A DNA stretch of 64,000 nucleotides from Calothrix sp. PCC 7507. GTDB lineage: Bacteria; Cyanobacteriota; Cyanobacteriia; Cyanobacteriales; Nostocaceae. The position numbers and the translations under genes were made by a program. The stretch spans positions 3,594,001 through 3,658,000 of the forward strand of contig NC_019682.1 of the NCBI RefSeq assembly GCF_000316575.1, read 5' to 3'. Positions 43,868 through 52,907 of the stretch are shown piece after piece. How positions within the stretch are numbered: position 1 is the first letter of the stretch; each line of letters opens with the position of its first letter. The notes beneath the pieces were generated by a model, which saw only the letters and a list, made by a program, of their open reading frames with translations, made no database searches and was not told the origin of the DNA.

Positions 43868-44728
43868 ATGCCAACAGATCCGAAACCAGGAACACTTTAC
43901 GTCGTCGGCACGCCAATTGGCAATTTAGAAGATATCACATTGCGGGCGGTGCGAATTTTGCAAACGGTGGATCTGATTGCTGCAGAAGATACGCGCCATA
44001 CAGGAAGACTGCTACAACATTTACAAATTAAAACGCCGCAGGTGAGTTACCACGAACATAACCGTAACAGTCGTATTCCAGAATTGTTGGCTCATTTAAC
44101 TAATGATAAAGCGATCGCTCTGGTGAGTGATGCGGGGATGCCAGGAATTTCTGATCCAGGATATGAACTAGTGCTGGCTTGTATTGGGGCGGGAATACCT
44201 GTGGTGCCGATTCCTGGTGCAAGTGCGGCAATTACGGCGTTGAGTGCATCTGGATTACCCACAGATCGGTTTGTTTTTGAAGGTTTTTTGTCAGCTAAAG
44301 CTCAACAACGACGGGAACATTTAGAATTTTTGCAGACAGAATGCCGTACTTTAATTTTCTATGAATCGCCGCACCGCTTGCGCGATTCTTTACAAGACTT
44401 AGCAGAAATGCTGGGTAGCGATCGCCAAATTGTTCTGGCAAGGGAGTTAACTAAATTCTATGAGGAATTTTGGCGCGGGACAATTGCGGAGGCGATCGCC
44501 CACTACAGCCAACGTGAACCCCAAGGAGAGTATACTCTTGTTTTGGCGGGAAGCCCACCTAGTCAGCATCAGCTAACGGAAGCAGAACTGAAAACCGAAC
44601 TACAGCAGTTAATTAGTCAAGGAATATCGCGATCGCAAGCTAGCCGTCAGTTAGCTAAGTTTACTTCTCTTCCCCGCCGCCAAGTCTATCAAATTGCTCT
44701 TTCTCTAGAACCGCCTTATGAAGTATGA
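43868..44728 (+). CDS. rsmI: 16S rRNA (cytidine1402-2'-O)-methyltransferase RsmI
   Basis: The 286-residue SAM enzyme methylates the ribose of C1402 in the ribosome decoding centre. TP-methylase motifs: LYVVGTPIGNLEDITLRA (about 9-26), DLIAAEDTRHTGRLLQHL, ALVSDAGMPGISDPGYELV and IPGASAAITALSASGLPTDRFVFEGFL; the C-terminal arm EGEYTLVL... is present. The last codons (PPYEV-stop) are encoded by TATGAAG heptamers that continue past the TGA, so the natural C-terminus may have been changed by the repeat. Confidence 0.96.
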   Translation: MPTDPKPGTLYVVGTPIGNLEDITLRAVRILQTVDLIAAEDTRHTGRLLQHLQIKTPQVSYHEHNRNSRIPELLAHLTNDKAIALVSDAGMPGISDPGYELVLACIGAGIPVVPIPGASAAITALSASGLPTDRFVFEGFLSAKAQQRREHLEFLQTECRTLIFYESPHRLRDSLQDLAEMLGSDRQIVLARELTKFYEEFWRGTIAEAIAHYSQREPQGEYTLVLAGSPPSQHQLTEAELKTELQQLISQGISRSQASRQLAKFTSLPRRQVYQIALSLEPPYEV

Positions 44729-44744
44729 AGTATGAAGTCTGAAG
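44717..44744. repeat. STRR array spanning the rsmI stop codon
   Basis: Units TATGAAG, TATGAAG, TATGAAG and TCTGAAG begin four codons before the rsmI stop (TGA at 44726-44728) and run beyond it; a fifth, decayed unit (TATAAAA) follows. Confidence 0.88.
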
Positions 44745-44847
44745 TATAAAATGAAGAAAAGTAAACAAGGCTCAAACCCTTCTGCCTATTGCCTAACGCT
44801 CTTTTATTACTCTCGTCAGATTAAATTTGAAACCCTATTTTGACATT

Positions 44848-44894
44848 AGTCCGCGCAGGCGGACTTTGTTTGTGTAGCAGCGATTTCTAATCGC
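44848..44894. repeat. Two-hairpin element, copy 2
   Basis: The stem AGTCCGC/GCGGACT (44848-44854 with 44859-44865) is followed by the linker TGTTTGTGTAG and the second stem GCGATT/AATCGC (44880-44885 with 44889-44894, loop TCT). The linker and loop match copy 1 at 19306-19353, while the first stem differs wholly and the second differs by one compensated pair. The remaining 44745-45117 gap contains no gene. Confidence 0.75.
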
Positions 44895-45117
44895 CTGGAT
44901 TGCTTAGTTTACAGACAGGTGCGTTGTTTTTGTGGTGATCGCGATCGCTCAAGTAATTTCTAACAATAATCTCTTCAAATAGCTTAGAACTTTATTGCGT
45001 ATATTCACTGAATAAACTACAAAATCTGAATAAATTTTACTTAGAGTTTGCCAACCATTTTCAACCTCAAGTATAATTGTATTGAAATTAGGTGCTGCTA
45101 CTAATAAATCAACAATT

Positions 45118-45462
45118 ATGAACAGGTTATTCATCAAATTTTTAGGGTTAATTCTACTTTTGATAGGAATATACTTTTTTGGTCAGAATATCATATTTGT
45201 TAGCCATTATTATTCATATTTTTATCGGGGAATACCAGCCACAGCATCAGTTTTCGCCATCATGTCTGGTGTGTTTGCATTAATCTTTTTCCGTCGAGAA
45301 ACTGGTAACTTTGGATGGATTTTGCTAGGTATTGGCATAGTGCTAGTTTTCTTGAGTGGTGGAGTTATTTTAAAACCAACTAGCTTATGGAATTTTTTAG
45401 TTGCTTTTACCACATTAGCTGCTGGATACAAATTACTAAATGAAGGCAGAATTAACTTTTAA
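45118..45462 (+). CDS. Small integral membrane protein
   Basis: The start at 45118 (MNRLFIKFLGLILLLIGIYFFGQNIIF) is preferred; the open frame begins 12 codons earlier with non-hydrophobic residues. The 114-residue product has about four membrane spans (LILLLIGIYFFGQNIIFV, ASVFAIMSGVFALIFF, FGWILLGIGIVLVFLSGGVIL, LWNFLVAFTTLAAGYKLL). No family is recognised. It is a single gene in AT-rich DNA. The 307 bp after it (45463-45769) contain no gene; the last part probably holds the promoter of the short rpsU. Confidence 0.7.
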   Translation: MNRLFIKFLGLILLLIGIYFFGQNIIFVSHYYSYFYRGIPATASVFAIMSGVFALIFFRRETGNFGWILLGIGIVLVFLSGGVILKPTSLWNFLVAFTTLAAGYKLLNEGRINF

Positions 45463-45769
45463 AATAAAGCGAAATCATCGGGTTTCATTAATGATTATCA
45501 GTAAATAATATTACATGCAATACTATGCTGTATTATAGTCAGTAAAATTTGGCTATTTGATTTCGCTATTATCTCTACCCTTGTTGAGAGTGCGTTGCAG
45601 CAGTAGCATAAATTTTTGGCTGAGTGCTAATTTTACGGCAAAAGAGCAAATATAGCCTGTCTTCACCAGATGAATCACTTCTTTTCCTACTTATACACAA
45701 AGGGTATTTTGCTAAGTCTAGGGCTACTATTACAATGGAGACTAGATCGATCATAAGGACACAGCAAGA

Positions 45770-45949
45770 ATGACCCAAGTGGTTTTAGGAGAGAACGAAG
45801 GAATAGACTCAGCACTGCGTCGGTTTAAACGCCAGGTCTCTAAAGCTGGTATACTAGCTGACGTTAAGTATCATCGGCACTTTGAAACACCTATAGAAAA
45901 GCGCAAACGTAAGGAAGTGGCAGCTAGACGCAAAAGACGTTTTAAATAA
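45770..45949 (+). CDS. rpsU: 30S ribosomal protein S21 (copy 2, short)
   Basis: A 59-residue open frame reads [19 protein letters not shown], then [31 protein letters not shown], ending AARRKRRFK. The first 27 residues differ from copy 1 (40673-40867) at only two or three positions; the C-terminal tail is shorter and diverged. CATAAGGA lies just upstream as ribosome-binding site. Two rpsU genes are common in heterocystous cyanobacteria and may be used under different conditions. It lies alone on this strand. Confidence 0.93.
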   Translation: MTQVVLGENEGIDSALRRFKRQVSKAGILADVKYHRHFETPIEKRKRKEVAARRKRRFK

Positions 45950-46110
45950 AGCTATTCTGGTAGTGACGTTGCTGAAAGACAGAGTCTTGAAAAAGCAACA
46001 AGAGGTTGCCATGATTCTTGCAAAAAATTAAGCAAGATATATTCCACCTCTGATGGAGGTGTGAGTTAAATCTTTTCCCTGTGCATAGGGTGTATCAAGT
46101 GTCAAAGTAT

Positions 46111-46148
46111 GGTTGGATGGAGGCAGCGATTTTAGCTGCCCATCAACC
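46111..46148. terminator. Stem-loop between convergent rpsU and pth
   Basis: GGTTG...ATG..GGCAGC (46111-46127) pairs with GCTGCC-CAT-CAACC (46135-46148) across a 7-base loop, with small bulges. A second, weaker hairpin CACCTC/GAGGTG is at 46045-46061. The pair lies between convergent stops and could end both transcripts, but no strong U-run follows, so the terminator call is tentative. Confidence 0.4.
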
Positions 46149-46243
46149 AAAATCAGTTACTTGTACTGAGCGAAGTCGAAGTATCAGTTATCAGTCAACA
46201 ATTTAATCTGTCGATACGCCATTGCTTGCGACTGTCCGCTGAT

Positions 46244-46885
46244 TTAAGATTCAGGAGTATCGATAGTGCGGCTATTACAGCGATTCATCGCTTTTTCTAC
46301 TCCTTGTTTGAGGCTGAGTTCTATGCACTCAACTACGAACTGGAGTACAAGAGACATTAGCTGAGTTTCTGTAGATGAAAAACGCCCCAATACGTGGGAA
46401 ACAGTACCTGATTCCTCAACATTGCCTGCGCCTTTGGGTTTACCAATACCGATTCGCAAACGGGGAAAGTCCTGGGTGCTTAAATGTGCGATCGCACTTT
46501 TCATCCCGTTGTGTCCTCCAGCTGAACCAGACAACCGTAGGCGAGTTTTTCCTAACGGTAAATCCATATCGTCATAAATGATTAAGACAGACTCAGGTGG
46601 TAATTTGTACCAGCTTGTTACTGCTTGTATCGCCTGTCCTGAGCGATTCATATATGTTGATGGCTTTAACAAACGTATTTTACCACCAATTGGGGCAATA
46701 CCTTCACCGAATTCCCCTTGGAACTTGCGATTTTCGGCGAGGGGTATTTGCCAAGTACGAGAAAGCGCATCTACAGCCGCAAAGCCGATATTGTGGCGTG
46801 TTTGGTTATATTTAGGTTCTGGGTTCCCCAACCCGACGATTAGCTGGGGAATCACCAAAATTGGTTGCTTATCAGCTGCTGTCAT
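46244..46885 (-). CDS. pth: Peptidyl-tRNA hydrolase
   Basis: The 213-residue enzyme releases peptides from stalled peptidyl-tRNA. Motifs: QLIVGLGNPEPKYNQTRHNIGFAAVD (catalytic His in TRHNIG), LLKPSTYMNRSG, IIYDDMDLPLGKTRLRLSGSAGGHNGMKSAIAHL (catalytic Asp and His) and FPRLRIGIGKP. The first residues before QLIVGLGNP are a short non-conserved extension. It lies 33 bp downstream of tatA on the same strand, probably an operon. Confidence 0.96.
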   Translation of the reverse strand: MTAADKQPILVIPQLIVGLGNPEPKYNQTRHNIGFAAVDALSRTWQIPLAENRKFQGEFGEGIAPIGGKIRLLKPSTYMNRSGQAIQAVTSWYKLPPESVLIIYDDMDLPLGKTRLRLSGSAGGHNGMKSAIAHLSTQDFPRLRIGIGKPKGAGNVEESGTVSHVLGRFSSTETQLMSLVLQFVVECIELSLKQGVEKAMNRCNSRTIDTPES

Positions 46886-46918
46886 TTTCTCTATAGGCGA
46901 TCGCTATGCAGCAATTAT

Positions 46919-47191
46919 CTAGCTAGTTGGGGAAGACTTAGCGGTATCATGTTCTGATTGAACTGCCTCAATTTGCTTGGGTTCTAGTTCAGCTGTAGTT
47001 TTCACAACTTGTTCTAGTTGTTCAGCTTCCCGTTTAAACTCACTTTGAAATTCATTAGAAGCTTCTTGAAAGCTGCGTAGTGTTTTACCCAAACTGCGGC
47101 CAATCTCTGGTAGTTTCTTCGGGCCAAAGATTAACAGCGCCACTACGAAAATTACACCCATTTCTGGGAGTCCGATACCAAATATATTCAT
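46919..47191 (-). CDS. tatA: Twin-arginine translocase subunit TatA/E
   Basis: The frame opens at 47215, but TatA begins at MNIFGIGLPEMGVIFVVALLIFGPKKLPEIGRSLGKTLRSF, so the ATG at 47191 is the start (90 residues). One N-terminal membrane helix, the FGPKKLPEIGRSLG hinge and amphipathic helix, and a charged tail rich in Glu/Gln are as expected for TatA/TatE; TatB would have a longer tail. The Tat system exports folded proteins across plasma and thylakoid membranes. It is upstream of pth. Confidence 0.93.
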   Translation of the reverse strand: MNIFGIGLPEMGVIFVVALLIFGPKKLPEIGRSLGKTLRSFQEASNEFQSEFKREAEQLEQVVKTTAELEPKQIEAVQSEHDTAKSSPTS

Positions 47192-47362
47192 TTTGATTCT
47201 CCCATAAACATACAAAGTTGAACTAAAAAAATGAGAATTTACAATCTCTATATTTCTATATTTAACCTAAGTTGCGCCAGTTTAAGCGTGACATTGAGGG
47301 ACTGGGGACTGAGAGAATAACCTATTGCCTATTGCCTATTGCCTTCTTCGATGACAAATAAG

Positions 47363-47383
47363 AAAAAACCCGGACGATCCGGG
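47363..47383 (-). terminator. Rho-independent terminator of psbH
   Basis: On the minus strand, CCCGGA-TCG-TCCGGG forms a stem (47369-47374 with 47378-47383) followed by six T residues (47368-47363). It lies 44 bp beyond the psbH stop, so it terminates psbH before tatA. Confidence 0.85.
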
Positions 47384-47426
47384 CATAGGTTCGCTTATTA
47401 CACAAGCGTAATAGCTTTGTATAAAT

Positions 47427-47630
47427 TTAGTTGCCTAAACTCCGCCAATCGACAAGTACATCCTGAACTAGGATAGTCTTGTTATAGAGTTGTAGAATAA
47501 TCAACAAAAACACGAAAAATAACAGGATAAAAACACCCATTACAGGGGTAGTACCCCAACCTGGAGCCACCTTCCCATACTCAGAATTTAAGGGTTTGAG
47601 GATGTCTCCCAACCTTGTCCTTTGTGCCAT
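47427..47630 (-). CDS. psbH: Photosystem II protein PsbH
   Basis: The 67-residue phosphoprotein-like PSII subunit reads [50 protein letters not shown], with one membrane span and a conserved TTPVMG start to it. PsbH stabilises the core near the QB site and CP47. It lies opposite psbN (85 bp between starts), as in other cyanobacteria and in chloroplasts, and has its own terminator. Confidence 0.98.
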   Translation of the reverse strand: MAQRTRLGDILKPLNSEYGKVAPGWGTTPVMGVFILLFFVFLLIILQLYNKTILVQDVLVDWRSLGN

Positions 47631-47715
47631 AGTTCACCTAAGATTAGTTGCCAAAGCTTTTTTTAATCTTCTGTAATATTCTATAAGAATAGCACTCATA
47701 ATTTATCGCTTACTT

Positions 47716-47847
47716 ATGGAACCCGCAATAGTTCTTAGCATTTCTGTCTGTGCCGTGGTCATTGCCATTACTGGTTGGTCAATTTATATATCTTTTGGCC
47801 CGCCTAGCAAGCAGTTGGCAGATCCCTTTGACGATCACGAAGATTAG
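47716..47847 (+). CDS. psbN: PsbN protein
   Basis: A 43-residue frame reads MEPAIVLSISVCAVVIAITG, then WSIYISFGPPSKQLADPFDDHED, the highly conserved PsbN sequence with one membrane span and an acidic C-terminus. PsbN is needed for assembly and repair of PSII rather than being a structural subunit. It is divergent from psbH, and a GGAGTCA-type heptamer run starts two bases after its stop. Confidence 0.97.
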   Translation: MEPAIVLSISVCAVVIAITGWSIYISFGPPSKQLADPFDDHED

Positions 47848-47960
47848 AGGAGTCAGGGGTCAGGAGTCAAGAGTCAAGAGTCAAAGTGTTATTAGGTTGT
47901 CTCCCTGCTCCCATTCGGCTACGCTCACGGCAAGCCTGCTTCCTGCTCCCTGCTCCCTGC

Positions 47961-50900
47961 CTATTCTTCTGGTATTATTTTAAAAGTTGTGATTTTCCCG
48001 GGCTGAATCGTTAAGATTTGTTGCTTAGATGAGAATTCAGTAGCGATATGGGAACGCTCCAACAAATCTACGGATTCTCCTAGGCTTAACCCTAAATCAC
48101 TCCTTAAAGATAACTCTGCTGTTTCTCCATGACATTCATAACACCGCATAATTAACTGCTTTGGTTCATCCTCTGCTGGTTTCAGTGCCATTAAGATGAG
48201 GTTTTCCGCAGATAAATTGAGGAAACTCATCCTGTCAGAGGCGCTAATTGCCGAGTTGTGAGTGTGGGGTGGATTGAATACCACTTGTAGCGGGATGTTC
48301 AACTCATACCCACGCCTGACTGTATGGGCTGATTCCCAGCTACCAGCGTGAGGATACAAAGCATAAGTAAATTCATGAATACCTGTATCAGCTTCTGGAT
48401 CAGGCCAGTTGGGACTGCGTAGCAATGTCAAGCGTAGTTGATTTGGTTGGCTATCGTAACCATATTTACAATCATTCAGCAAACTAACTCCGTAAATACC
48501 CTGGTCGGTTTCCCCAGTCAAATCAGCCCAACGTAATGCTGGGACTTCCCATTTTGCTTGTTCTGCTGGGGTTTGGGGTTTAGTTGTCCGACGAATAGCA
48601 CCACAGGGAATTTCATAGGTAGCAAAGTCTGCTTCGACATTGAGAGGAAAAGCTACTTTCACTAATATTTGATTTTCTTGCCAATTAACGGTTGTTTGAA
48701 TTTTCAGGACAGCAGACTTTGTTTCGAGGATGTAATCGTGGGAAAATGTAGATTGACCAATGGTTCGCACTACACGGACGCAATTTCGCAACACTCCCCG
48801 TTCTAAATAAGAAATGGCTGATAATTCAGCGGGTGGTAAAGGATGCTGGGCATAATTTGGATCGATATTCCACGCATCCCAATATTGTCCGCTATCTTGG
48901 AAACCTTGTAGTTGATTACCAGCACCGTTGAGAACTTGGCGTTGGTTGATTTTATCAAAGACGCCGGATAAATCGCCTGTTGCTGGGTCAACTGTAACTT
49001 GCAGATACTCGTTTTCTAAAATAAAGTCTTTGACGAGAGGTTCACTGGATTCTAATGAAGACTTGCAGGGACACAGCCAAAAGACACGATAACCACAACT
49101 AGGAATGTCATTTGCCAAGAAAGAAATTGACATCTGATGTCTTTGAGAAAGCATCTCATTTCCCTGGAAGTCGTAAATTTGCCACTCCAAATTGTGTTCG
49201 AGTTCTGGGATGATAATTTCTACTACCTGCGATCGCATCCAGTTGAGAGAATTAAAGATGAATATCGCTTTGGCTTCAGGATGGGGCGGTGGGGGTAAAA
49301 TAGCTTGCGATGCGATCGCTAAAATTGATTCCTCTAATATCTTCGTCCCTACTTGCTCTACTTGCTGCCATTCAGGTAGGGCATCTTGGTAAACTTGAGT
49401 AATTGAAGAACCAGGTAAAATATCGTGAAACTGCTGAAATAATACCTGCTTCCAAGCCTTTTCGATTGCTGCTTGGGGATATGTCACCCCACAACTGATG
49501 CTTGCCAAAGTAGCAAACAACTCAGCTTGATACAATAAATTTTCACAACGACGATTCCAACGTTTTTGATCTGCATGGGTAGTATAGCAACCACGATGAA
49601 ATTCTAAATAGAGTTCGTCTTCCCAGATGGGGAGGTGGGGGGAGTTTTGTTTGATTTGCTGTAAATACTTCTCGGCGGTGGTAAATTCTAAGTTAGGGAA
49701 GAAAGGTGAATTTTGCCAGCGTTGGGCAGTTTCCAACATATCACGAGTCGGTCCGCCGCCGTGGTCGCCGACACCGGGAAGCCAAAGGGCATCTGGTAAA
49801 CTCGTTTTGGTATACCATTCACAGGCGTAGTTTGCCATTTTGACTGGATCGATACCTTCACCGATGAGTGCAGACATATAACTAAATACTTGGCTACCAT
49901 CAGGCGATCGCCACCAAAAAGCATCATAATCAAATTTAGTGGTATCGTTCCAACGCAATTTCTGGGTGACAAAATACTCAATGCCCGCGTTAACGAAAAA
50001 CTGCGGTAGAGTTGCACAAAAACCAAAGGAATCTGGAACCCAGACAATAGGGGAAATCTTGCCGAACTTTTCTTGGATATACCGCTGACCATATAATAGC
50101 TGACGGGCGATCGCTTCACCAGCAATCAAGTTTAGTTCTGGTTCCACCCACAAACCACCTATAACTTCCCAACGTCCAGCCGCTACCGCTTGTTGAATGG
50201 CTGCAAATAAATCGGGGCGATGTGCTTCTATCCAAGCATACAGCGCTGGTGTGGAATGACAAAAAATTAACTCAGGAAAATCTTGTTGTAGTTTGAGTAC
50301 CGATTCAAAGGTAGATTGTGCGGCGTTCCAGGTTTCATTGACAGGCCATAACCATGCTAAATCTAAGTGAGCATGACCTAGGAGATAGATTTTCGATTTT
50401 GCACCGCTGGGATAAAGATTCAATTCTTGGAGGTGTTGACGTAGGGAAAAGAGAACGTTTTCCCATTCTGCGTCTATGGGGGTTGTCATTTTTCTTAACT
50501 CCCCCGCCAAAACAGCTAACTTTTCTGGCGCGAACTTTTCTAGATAAAGCTGCAACACCGCCAACTCATCAGCGACAAAACCAGGGTCAGGATGATTATA
50601 ATCAATAGATTCGTAAACAAGGAGCGATCGCACCAAAGCACCATGATCATGTCCCGGACTCACTAGCCGTAAAGCTACAATAAATTCTTCCCCTGGTGTC
50701 ACCTCACGACTAATCAGCACTCTAGGTGAACAATCAAATAAATCTCCCGCCAGCACCAACTCCCCATTCAGATAAACCTCAGCCGCATCTGCCCACCAAA
50801 GTAGTGATAACCTTAAAGACAACCCAGACAAGGGATAACCCTGGAGAGTTTGGGGAATCGTTAATTTTTGCACTAGCCAGAGTGTGTTTTTACCCTTTGT

Positions 50901-51095
50901 CCAAGCAATGTGTCCTTTAGCATTTAATTCAGCAGGTGTCCATTGACACAAATCAGATGTAGCCACCTCACGAATATTCCAGTCACATTCTTGGTATAGC
51001 CAGCTAGACTGAAGATTAACTTGACAACAAGAACGCAATTGGGCGATCGCTTCTGAGATAAATTTAGTATGAGATGGAGATAGAGGAAGGGTCAT
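47961..51095 (-). CDS. GH38 alpha-mannosidase
   Basis: The 1044-residue protein is a class II alpha-mannosidase. The catalytic domain has GHAHLDLAWLWPVNET (zinc ligands His and Asp, about 240-255), WVEPELNLIAGEAIARQLLYG and VWVPDSFGFCATLPQF (nucleophile Asp and the zinc site), then YCTRGCYTTH-like RGCYTTHADQKRWNRR. A middle helical domain and long beta-sandwich C-terminal region follow. No signal peptide is present, suggesting a cytoplasmic enzyme acting on free mannose oligosaccharides. It stands alone, 113 bp before its stop partner psbN region and 106 bp from the divergent gene at 51202. Confidence 0.95.
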   Translation of the reverse strand: MTLPLSPSHTKFISEAIAQLRSCCQVNLQSSWLYQECDWNIREVATSDLCQWTPAELNAKGHIAWTKGKNTLWLVQKLTIPQTLQGYPLSGLSLRLSLLWWADAAEVYLNGELVLAGDLFDCSPRVLISREVTPGEEFIVALRLVSPGHDHGALVRSLLVYESIDYNHPDPGFVADELAVLQLYLEKFAPEKLAVLAGELRKMTTPIDAEWENVLFSLRQHLQELNLYPSGAKSKIYLLGHAHLDLAWLWPVNETWNAAQSTFESVLKLQQDFPELIFCHSTPALYAWIEAHRPDLFAAIQQAVAAGRWEVIGGLWVEPELNLIAGEAIARQLLYGQRYIQEKFGKISPIVWVPDSFGFCATLPQFFVNAGIEYFVTQKLRWNDTTKFDYDAFWWRSPDGSQVFSYMSALIGEGIDPVKMANYACEWYTKTSLPDALWLPGVGDHGGGPTRDMLETAQRWQNSPFFPNLEFTTAEKYLQQIKQNSPHLPIWEDELYLEFHRGCYTTHADQKRWNRRCENLLYQAELFATLASISCGVTYPQAAIEKAWKQVLFQQFHDILPGSSITQVYQDALPEWQQVEQVGTKILEESILAIASQAILPPPPHPEAKAIFIFNSLNWMRSQVVEIIIPELEHNLEWQIYDFQGNEMLSQRHQMSISFLANDIPSCGYRVFWLCPCKSSLESSEPLVKDFILENEYLQVTVDPATGDLSGVFDKINQRQVLNGAGNQLQGFQDSGQYWDAWNIDPNYAQHPLPPAELSAISYLERGVLRNCVRVVRTIGQSTFSHDYILETKSAVLKIQTTVNWQENQILVKVAFPLNVEADFATYEIPCGAIRRTTKPQTPAEQAKWEVPALRWADLTGETDQGIYGVSLLNDCKYGYDSQPNQLRLTLLRSPNWPDPEADTGIHEFTYALYPHAGSWESAHTVRRGYELNIPLQVVFNPPHTHNSAISASDRMSFLNLSAENLILMALKPAEDEPKQLIMRCYECHGETAELSLRSDLGLSLGESVDLLERSHIATEFSSKQQILTIQPGKITTFKIIPEE

Positions 51096-51201
51096 ATTTT
51101 CGCTAAAATCAGGGCAATAACGATAATTAACAGTTTGTCGTTTTGATGATGGGGTGGGAGTCTCACAACATAAACAAAGTTCTAATTAACAAATCATTAC
51201 A

Positions 51202-52803
51202 ATGTCTTCTGGTTCCTCTGGTCGTTATCAAAGCAAGCTATTTAACTTTGTCCACCAGCAATCTCGGCGGTTGACACAACAGTGGGAACATACCTTTCGC
51301 CATGTGCAAGTTGCCACTAAATGGGGTGTTGAGCTACTACTTTACCCTGTGTACATGCTGTTGCAGTCAGGGGAATCTGCTACTAAAAAGCTGCACACCA
51401 AAGAACCACAATCCAAATTACAGTTAGAACCAGAAACTCCTCCAACTGCTGATACCCCCATTCAGCAAGTATTAGAGGCTATCAAAAATCTACCATCTGC
51501 AGAATCCCCAACCACATCACCACGATTAAATCCCTTAGCGTTTTTAGGTTCTTTATGGCGAAAATTCTCTCATCATCGCCCGTCTCAATCTTTAACTATT
51601 TTAAAGGAACCAGCAGGCAGCCTTCACCCCTCACAGCCAGAAAATTCCCTGAAGCTAAATCATTTAGTCGTGCAGGGAATCGCTACAAGTTTAGTTAACC
51701 GTCACCTAGTACTAGTCACCACTGACAATGCAATTCTAGACATTTTGACACCCCAACAGCAGGCAAAATTAGAAGAACGCATTATTACTGAAATTGCTAA
51801 TTATTGGCGTGCTTGGCGATTATTTGAAGCTAACAAAAAAACCGCAATATTACCAGAAATTGAGCGTTTATTGATTAAACTAACTGGCACTAACCCAAAT
51901 CATATACATTCTTTGCCTCCGGGGATGGCAACAGAAGAACTTGATCCCAGATATTTATTTAAATATGACAAAGTATTAGGATTCATAGACACAGTTGTAG
52001 CGAAGTTAGAATCCAAAGCTTTAGTACCTGTGCAACAACGTAGCCGAGAAATTATCCAAGTTGCTCATACACAATTTAGCATATTTCTTTATGGTAAAGA
52101 ACAGTTAGTAGCCAGAGGACAAATTGCAGTTACTGCTGATGGCTTAGAAACTCATCCATTGAATATTCAAGCATTGATTGCAGCAGCACTCAATTACTTT
52201 TTTGGTGTTAGCACGGATAAAAATTTAGAGTCCAAAGATTCTCACAGGAAAATCTCAGGGAAGCGATTATCTTTACCCAGAAATAGTCAATTACAAAATG
52301 AGGTTTTAGATCCCTGGTTGTCTTGGAGTGATTTGTTTGGTGAGTCCAAAACGCCTGTCAAAAAGCCAGACTTACCTACCAAAAGAGAAAATCCGGCTCT
52401 AATTCCGAGTGCATCAGCAGCTAATTCCTTACCAAAAAAAGGGAATTATCAAAATCTTTTACAGCCACCACAACCAGGCGGTTTAGTACAACAGAAAAAA
52501 CCAAACCGCAATCTCACACCTAAACAAAACATATCTCAAAAAGTCACGGCTGACAAAGAAACTACGTCCCGCATTTCTCAATCTGGAAGTAAAAGCCACA
52601 AAGGGGAAATTTCCCAGCAGCGCCGCCAAAGCGCTGAAATGGAAGCTCAACCAGACTGGATAGAAGTCAAAGCAACAAACATGGGGTATGATAAGCACCT
52701 CTTAGAGCAACTTCTGGAATTACTGGATAGTGCTATGCTTTGGCTAGAAGAAATCTTTGTCAAGATTTTTCAGGTGTTGCAGCAACTGTGGCAAGGTAAG
52801 TAA
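51202..52803 (+). CDS. Conserved cyanobacterial hypothetical protein
   Basis: The 533-residue protein begins MSSGSSGRYQSKLFNFVHQQSRRLTQQWEHTFRHVQVATKWGVELLLYPVYMLLQS and has a conserved central block (LNHLVVQGIATSLVNRHLVLVTTDNAILDILTPQQQAKLEERIITEIANYWRAW, about 150-205). Low-complexity linkers rich in Pro/Ser/Lys lie on each side, and the C-terminus is a helical LEQLLELLDSAMLWLEEIFVKIFQVLQQLW. No catalytic motif or family is recognised. Its TAA stop is one base before a heptamer array. Confidence 0.78.
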   Translation: MSSGSSGRYQSKLFNFVHQQSRRLTQQWEHTFRHVQVATKWGVELLLYPVYMLLQSGESATKKLHTKEPQSKLQLEPETPPTADTPIQQVLEAIKNLPSAESPTTSPRLNPLAFLGSLWRKFSHHRPSQSLTILKEPAGSLHPSQPENSLKLNHLVVQGIATSLVNRHLVLVTTDNAILDILTPQQQAKLEERIITEIANYWRAWRLFEANKKTAILPEIERLLIKLTGTNPNHIHSLPPGMATEELDPRYLFKYDKVLGFIDTVVAKLESKALVPVQQRSREIIQVAHTQFSIFLYGKEQLVARGQIAVTADGLETHPLNIQALIAAALNYFFGVSTDKNLESKDSHRKISGKRLSLPRNSQLQNEVLDPWLSWSDLFGESKTPVKKPDLPTKRENPALIPSASAANSLPKKGNYQNLLQPPQPGGLVQQKKPNRNLTPKQNISQKVTADKETTSRISQSGSKSHKGEISQQRRQSAEMEAQPDWIEVKATNMGYDKHLLEQLLELLDSAMLWLEEIFVKIFQVLQQLWQGK

Positions 52804-52804
52804 T

Positions 52805-52853
52805 ATCAGTTATCAGTTATCAGTTATCAGTTATCAGTTATCAGTTATCAGTT
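52805..52853. repeat. STRR array, (ATCAGTT)7
   Basis: Seven perfect ATCAGTT units start one base after the TAA stop at 52801-52803, as in the arrays at 2378 and 20951. Confidence 0.95.
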
Positions 52854-52907
52854 AGCTGTTTAATAACCTGATTGTAAACTATTGAGTAATATTTGGTGGT
52901 TTGCTAA

